64,000 bases of DNA from Gadus chalcogrammus (taxonomy: Eukaryota; Chordata; Actinopteri; Gadiformes; Gadidae), in NCBI RefSeq assembly GCF_026213295.1, contig NC_079412.1:361656-425655 (forward strand). The letters run 5' to 3'. Of this stretch, positions 57,106-64,000 are shown one piece after another. Under the pieces are notes generated by a model, which did not search any database, was not told the origin of the DNA, and saw nothing but the letters and a program-made list of their open reading frames with translations. Position 1 is the stretch's first letter. Every line of letters starts with the position of its first letter. Made by a program: the position numbers and the translations under genes.

Positions 57106-57692
57106 ATGAGCTGCATATTGATGGTACCGCTTTAGTCTCTTGTATCTTGACACTATTTGTCAAAATGGAAGTTATGCCCTTGTACGCTTTTTTATTTGGA
57201 ATGTAGCTTATGACCAGCTTTTGGTGTCATCTTGTGATATATCTTGACTCTTTTGTGATATTATAGCTATTGCACAGGGATAGAACATCTATCTACATGC
57301 ATACATTTTAATGTACATACATTAACAATGACCATTGTTGTGTACATTTGAATGAGTTCAGTCAAACCTCATTGGCTAGTGTACATTTTTTGGCTTGATT
57401 AATATGAAATTTCCCTATAATAATTAAGAAACAGCAAATAAAAAGCGATAACAAACAACTACAGAGCAACATAAGTTTAGACACAAATAGACACAGAACT
57501 TTGTCACCACCTTTGACAGGCAATGTTATCCCAGATGTGGTAACTGATAGCACCAGAAGACCACTAACAAAGCCCCATAATCCGAACTGGCTCATTTAGA
57601 TGTATGTGTGGTAAACAGTGAAACTTTTATTTTTATATTTTTTTGCATTCATTTTTAATCACAGTTTCGTCTTTTTGTTTTACAATTTGCAG

Positions 57693-57989
57693 AACTATAA
57701 TGTTGAGTTTTTTCGTCAGCCTGGTGTTTCACCCAGTAGTGCCTTCGTTGCACAACTATCAAATGGCATCCACTCTCTGATGTGGGATGTGGTCAGTAAC
57801 CCTGCATGGGACTGTACCACGGCCGGGGCCTCTACCAGGAGCCGTTACCCAGGGCTCTGCACCCTGGCGGGGTATGCACAATGCCGTGGTATGTACCAGG
57901 CCGTGGTACAGCGCATATGGCTTCCCACATTACAGAGGAATAAGAGGAAACTTGTACAGGAGTACATTTACAACAAGTACAACATTTAG
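57693..57989 (+). CDS. unassigned terminal coding exon (candidate)
   Basis: A strong acceptor (TTTTGTTTTACAATTTGCAG) is followed by a 98-codon frame, NYNVEFFRQPGVSPSSAFV..., then VQEYIYNKYNI and TAG at 57987-57989. The core (57785-57930) is GC-richer than its surroundings, with C/G in many third positions and four cysteines. I do not recognise the protein. Phase 0 would fit directly onto cacna2d2 exon 37, so it may be an alternative last exon of that gene, giving a tail without a hydrophobic anchor. It could instead be the last exon of another gene or a chance frame. A GTACCACGGCC/GGCCGTGGTAC inverted repeat lies in it. Confidence 0.35.
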   Translation, partial: NYNVEFFRQPGVSPSSAFVAQLSNGIHSLMWDVVSNPAWDCTTAGASTRSRYPGLCTLAGYAQCRGMYQAVVQRIWLPTLQRNKRKLVQEYIYNKYNI

Positions 57990-59342
57990 AAAATGGCAGC
58001 GTTGGAATAACCGTTCATAACTGCTCTCTCCTCTCTTTAACATGCTTCCGTCTTCTCTTTTGATAAAACAAAGTCGAAAATGTCTTCAGACTTTTTTGGA
58101 GCTAGAGAACGTGTCTTTTCTCTGTACACTGGTTCAGCCATGACTCAAAGCACACACACTGTCCCCCTTCGTACGTTTGTAATTCATCCCACTGCCACAC
58201 ACACTTGTATATTCTTATATTGTTGAAGCCTGTTAGAAAAGTGTATTTCCCATACAATGGACTGGATTGAGTGAATGTTTATGTAGCTGCTCAACTCAAG
58301 CATGAAGGGATGTGAGATCTGCTTTCAGATCAGTCTTTAAAGCACAATGCTATTTGGAGTCTGTGAAGCATTGTTTAAAAAATGAAGCATCTCATGTCAT
58401 TGCAGGCTTTACTTGACGTGATAATGCATTTACAGAACATCACAGTACATTGTATTAAGGAATTTTGTGAAATTCCATAGCCTACAATGTATTGATATTG
58501 TTGAGGTCAGTGTTGTATTTTGCTTTGTAGTACTTTACCTGCATGATACCTTGGGAACTTTAAAGATTTATGTATCATTTGACAGCTATTTTAAATGTCA
58601 CATTTAGCTCTTTAGTATTGCAGAGACATCGAGTCATGCCCATTAAGGAAAATTTGTATTGATGTTAGGATTTAGAGGGATGTACTGTAACAAAAGAGTA
58701 ACTTTGAAAGTTTGACTTCAGTGAAGCCCGATTTACAGTATTTATAAAGCTTTTTTAGCTTTGTTCAGCAAGTAAAAGCACATAATGGTGGTCTAGAATT
58801 GAGAGCAACCTACTGCCGAACGACTCGTTTATTTAGAATAGGACTTCCCTCCAGGTGGCACAACATTGAATATGATTAATGGCTATTATGCTGATTATTA
58901 TTGGTATTATGATTATTTATGTATTTATTTTTTCCAATTCCAAGGCTTGAAATGTGAAGGGTAATCGTCAGAAGTTTGAAGAAGAGCAAGATGAAAATCG
59001 ATGACCTTTGTTGTCAAAGTATTCAGTTGGTGTCTCCTTTGAATTAGTATAGGTGTATACTAATTGAAAAGAATATATGAACTATTTTATGATTGGAATG
59101 TTTATAAAGTTTGCTGGTGTCACTGAGCAGTTTAAATTAAAACTGATCATGCCATTCAATTTACTAGGAAAGTTTGTTTTACTGTAACTTTGCTTTTGAC
59201 AATATCGTAGGAACTTACTCTATTTGTGCCAGTTTCTAACGTCAACTCATTTTGTACAAACTATACAAAGCAGCCTGCGGCAAGCTTTGTTACGTTTTGT
59301 CAGCCAACCGTTAACTGTTTTTATCGGGTATTGGTGAATAAA
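57990..59342 (+). other. probable 3' UTR ending at AATAAA
   Basis: About 1.35 kb of AT-rich, repeat-free sequence. In this window that is unusual and points to a conserved untranslated region. It ends with AATAAA at 59337-59342 and has several ATTTA and TGTAAATA-like motifs. Confidence 0.45.
59337..59342 (+). terminator. poly(A) signal
   Basis: Canonical AATAAA followed by a T-rich stretch (ATATTTTTCACTTC). It is the first convincing signal downstream of the cacna2d2 stop. Confidence 0.55.
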
Positions 59343-59842
59343 TGCAATATTTTTCACTTCAGCTCTGTATCCTGATTGAGATGGTTGCACATAATCAATG
59401 CAGACTAGGACACTTTATGTTTTGTATTTGGACGTTTTAAACAGTAAGCAAATACAGTGCTTTCATCTTTAATATAACATGAATACACACATCACAGCAG
59501 GGCCTAAGGTCATTCCATAAGCTCAGTAAATGAAGACTGATGTAGCAGACTATCTTATTGCATTCATCATGGCCTGCCACCAAAAGTAGACCCAACTAAT
59601 GCTTCTTAACTGCAGATCGATAGGAAGGTGAATAAACAAGGACACTTCCATACAGCATACGCCCAGAACTTTTAAGTCTTTCTATTATGATTACATTTCA
59701 AAGAAGTGTGTGTGTGTGTGTGTGCGCGCGTGCGTGCGTGCGTGCGTGCGTATGAGGGGCCGCCTGGGACAGAATTCATACTTGGTCTTACACACACTAT
59801 TATAATCTTGCATATACACCACTATACTCATACACACACACT

Positions 59843-60140
59843 ATTAAACTCCTTTTACATGTAAGTATGAGAGTGTATAGTCGTGTATGTGAGAGAGTAT
59901 AGTAGTGTATGTAAGAGGGTATAGTAGTATGTGTAAGAGGGTATAGTAGTGTATGTAAGAGAGTATAGTAGTGTATGTAAGAGAGTATAGTAGTGTATGT
60001 AAGAGAGTATAGTAGTGTATGTAAGAGAGTATAGTAGTGTATGTAAGAGAGTATAGTAGTATGTGTAAGAGAGTATAGTAGTGTATGTAAGAGAGTATAG
60101 TAGTGTATGTAAGAGAGTATAGTAGTATGTGTAAGAGAGT
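59843..60140. repeat. GTATAGTAGTGTATGTAAGAGA minisatellite, copy 1
   Basis: A 22-23-bp unit, TATAGTAGTGTATGTAAGAG, is repeated about twelve times after AAACTCCTTTTACATGTAAG. The same head and array recur in the same orientation at 61868-62095. Confidence 0.9.
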
Positions 60141-61870
60141 TTGAATGAAACGGAAGTGAGTTTGAATGAAACGGGAGAGTTTGAATGAAACGGAAGTGAG
60201 TTTGAATGAAACGGAAGTGAGTTTGAATGAAACGGAAGTGAGTTTGACATGTTCATAAGAGTCCGCAGAAATTGAATATCAATATTATTTTAGTGTAATT
60301 ACATTGTGTATATGCACAAGCCATCTTATACAAAGCAGCCGAAAAATAGAAAACCGAAACGCTACTAGTTTTTTTTTTAGAAAACTGCGATTCAGGCAGA
60401 GCCGGACAGTAACGGAGTACATTTACTTGAATACAGTACTTAAGTACAATTTTGAGGGATCTGTACTTTACTCGAGTATCATTTTTGGGGAGTACTCATG
60501 ACTTTACTCAAGTAAATTTGAGAGGCAAATATTGTACTCTTTACTCTGCTACATTTCTATCCATAACCGTGAGTACCCGTTACTTCTTCTAAAAAATAAA
60601 AGGAGAAAAGAAAAATCTCGGAAACCCAAACTTTGTTGTTTCCCTCTCAAACGTGATTGGATTGTGCAGGCGCCACTGATTAGGACAGCCTTCAGCCTAT
60701 CAGCAATCACCTTCGCTTTCCGCCAAAGTCAACTCCATGGTCAGATTAAGATGAGAGACGATTGTTGATTTGATTGAGGAACTCACACATAGATACAATT
60801 GTTAGCTGAATTTTCTTTTCTGATATTACATATTTATGTAAGCTGAGCAATTGTTTTTATGTTCTTGAGTATACTGTTATACTGTATACTATTGTGCTAT
60901 TGCCTTGTGGGCAAGTGAGAAATGTTAAATTAGCAACATGGTAAAAAGATGAAAATGACTTGATTTTACTTTCAATTCCTTTTACATTCTCCAAGGTATT
61001 AACATTTTTCATAACTCCATGTAGGACGTTTCTATACATAAATGTAAGCACTTAGTAGTAGTCAGTAGTAATGCAATATTTAGAAAATGTACTCTTGATA
61101 CTCAAGTACTTTTAAAAACAAGTACTTCAGTACTTTTACTTAAGTAGACATCTGACTAGTACTTTTACTTGTACTTGAGTAAAATTTAGCAAGGGGTATC
61201 TGTACTTTTACTCAAGTAAGGAAGCTGTGTACTCTGTCCGCCTCTGGATTCAGGGTTAGAATTCTGCTATTGTCGTCTGATTCATTGAATCCGCTGTGTT
61301 TGCCAGGGTCTCACGGTGACATAGAGCCCTCCCACATGTCTGTAAGACCAATACTTCCTTGTTTACAAGCCTTACAAGCCAATGAGGCGATCACTATCAA
61401 AACGGTGCGTGTATACTTTGATTGACAGCTACACCAGCAGACAGCAAGGGTCGGGGACGGGCCTTAGATATCCTAATCGGCAATGAAAATACCTTTCTGA
61501 CGATATCCAGCATGTCAAACAACGTCTCACGTGTGGTTGAGAAAACAAATGCGCAAGGGGTGTGCGCTCTTCCCCAGAGTCGGAAGACCCTGAGACCCTG
61601 GCAAACACAGCGGATTCAATGAATCAGACGACAATAGCAGAATTCAAACCCTGAATCGCAGTTTTCAAAAAAAAAACATTGTAGCGTTTCGGTTTTCTAT
61701 TTTTCGGCTGCTTTGTATAAGATGGCTTGTGCATATACACAATGTAATTACACTAAAATAATATTGATATTCGATTTCTGCGGACTCTTATGAACATTTC
61801 AAACTCACTTCCGTTTCATTCAAACTCACTTCCGTTTCATTCAAACTCACTTCCGTTTCATTCAAACTAT
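60126..61870. mobile_element. foldback element with ~300-bp arms
   Basis: The left arm (60136-60396, continuing at 61255-61310 after an insertion) is the inverse of the right arm (about 61590-61870). Matched landmarks are CATAAGAGTCCGCAGAA with TTCTGCGGACTCTTATG, GTGTATATGCACAAGCCATC with GATGGCTTGTGCATATACAC, and GCAGCCGAAAAATAGAAAAC with its complement. Arm ends consist of GTTTGAATGAAACGGAAGTG tandem units. Confidence 0.85.
60397..61246. mobile_element. hAT-like MITE nested in foldback arm
   Basis: The TIRs are CAGAGCCGGACAGTAACGGA and its counterpart GTACTCTGTCCGCCTCTG. Perfect 8-bp target duplications GATTCAGG lie at 60389-60396 and 61247-61254. The body is full of ACTTTTACTCAAGTA-type inverted motifs known from a common fish repeat. 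It is 850 bp long with no transposase. Confidence 0.92.
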
Positions 61871-62180
61871 TAAACTCCTTTTACATGTAAGTATGAGAGT
61901 GTATAGTCGTGTATGTGAGAGAGTATAGTAGTGTATGTGAGAGAGAATAGTAGTGTATGTAAGAGAGTGTAGTAGTGTATGTAAGAGAGTATAGTAGTAT
62001 GTGTAAGAGAGTATAGTAGTGTATGTAAGAGAGTATAGTAGTATGTGTAAGAGAGTATAGTAGTGTGTAAGAGAGTATAGTAGTATGCGTAAGAGAGTTT
62101 GAATGAAACGGAAGTGAGTTTGAATGAAACGGAAGTGAGTTTGAATGAAACAGAAGTGAGTTTGAATGAAACGGAAGGGT
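61868..62180. repeat. minisatellite copy 2 plus GTTTGAATGAAACGG units
   Basis: A direct repeat of 59843-60240: the same AAACTCCTTTTACATGTAAG head, the same TAGTGTATGTAAGAG array, then four GAGTTTGAATGAAACGGAAG units. It follows the right arm of the foldback element. Confidence 0.88.
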
Positions 62181-62782
62181 TTCCTCATTACCATTTACCT
62201 CCACAAACAAAAAGTGACCGTGGAAAATAAAGTAAATAAGAAGAAATACCACTGACATCTTTTTGCCACGGTTGTTTCTGCTGCTTGATTTAATTGTTCC
62301 TTTTTAACCGTACGTCCACACCAGGAGCGACCAGACGCTTTGGTCGCTCACAAAGTTTCGCTGCGAATATTTCTGTTCTCTTTGATCGCTCAAGTCGCTC
62401 ATGACATACAATTCAATTATGCAGACGCATTTAAAGGAGCCGTATGCTTTTAGTACAGACAGCCATATCAAAGAGTGAACTCCCATACACTTTGGCCATA
62501 TTGCCGAGACGGTTTAGCTTGTTGGATAAAGTGCTTCGACAACAAGTAGGACAGTGATTCCCCCCAATATAAAAACACTCCTAAAATGTAGGCTAATTAC
62601 AACCGAGAACAAAAACCCCTGCGTGCTGTAGTAGGCTAGTTAAAATATGTTTCACTGATCTGTATCAGCAAATCATGATCTGCACTCATTCGTCGCACTC
62701 AAAACAAATAGACATTGGCGCACATGGCTAATTTGCATACGTGCACGGGACTGGTTGGCTCCGCAAGGCAAATAACGGAACA
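62181..62782. other. non-coding DNA
   Basis: No gene, RNA or repeat family recognised. Open frames here are short and lack support. Confidence 0.6.

Positions 62783-64000
<1,218 letters not shown>

Noticed and set aside
57362..57595. 77-codon antisense frame with a signal-peptide-like start (MSQFGLWGFVSGLLVLS)
   Set aside because: Hydrophobic runs are expected in T-rich DNA. The opposite strand is also open, no splice partner or domain is seen, and a TATA-like stretch upstream is weak evidence.

Overview
The window reads as teleost fish genomic DNA. Genes are split into many short GT-AG exons. The introns are full of fish-type non-LTR (L2/Rex-like) LINE remnants, hAT-like and foldback MITEs with target-site duplications, tRNA-derived SINE pieces, long (GT)n, (CT)n and (TATC)n microsatellites, and minisatellites. 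A 100-base run of N at 2851-2950 marks a scaffold gap. The sequence alone does not identify the species.

Two host genes are clear, both on the + strand. (1) The 3' part of acy1 (aminoacylase-1): five exons between 4284 and 8841 encode the last ~186 residues. The earlier exons are not visible and presumably lie left of the window. (2) A complete cacna2d2 (alpha2-delta-2 auxiliary subunit of voltage-gated calcium channels): 38 coding exons from ATG 10732 to TGA 54737-54739. I joined them by reading frame into one uninterrupted 1,099-residue protein with a signal peptide, the RRR gabapentin-site motif, a VWA domain with an intact DxSxS MIDAS, a Cache-like stretch, the alpha2-delta C-terminal cysteine motifs and a short hydrophobic tail. 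A GC-rich promoter and 5' leader precede it, only 1.9 kb after the acy1 stop. A third, unassigned terminal exon with a long 3' UTR and a poly(A) signal lies at 57693-59342. It may be an alternative 3' end of cacna2d2 or the tail of another gene.

Layout: 1-4283 repeats and gap; 4284-8841 acy1 3' exons; 8842-10400 acy1 3' flank; 10400-10731 cacna2d2 promoter; 10732-54739 cacna2d2, with large TE-filled introns 1, 2, 4, 9 and 27; 55349-57105 telomere-like satellite split by a hAT MITE; 57693-59342 unassigned terminal exon; 59840-62200 nested palindromic element; 62783-64000 a (TATC)n array running off the end.

I found no prokaryotic-type defence system, CRISPR array or new gene cluster. The most unusual signals concern splicing of cacna2d2. 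Minisatellites have formed on or next to exon borders: intron 4 holds 12 tandem copies of the exon-4 donor, intron 20 has a large array beginning at the exon-20 donor, and intron 37 has nine consensus-like donors in tandem. There is also a GC-AG intron 6 and a (TG)n tract in place of the pyrimidine tract before exon 31. Other signals worth checking are the nested foldback elements, including a hAT MITE with perfect 8-bp duplications inside a palindrome, and the unassigned terminal exon.
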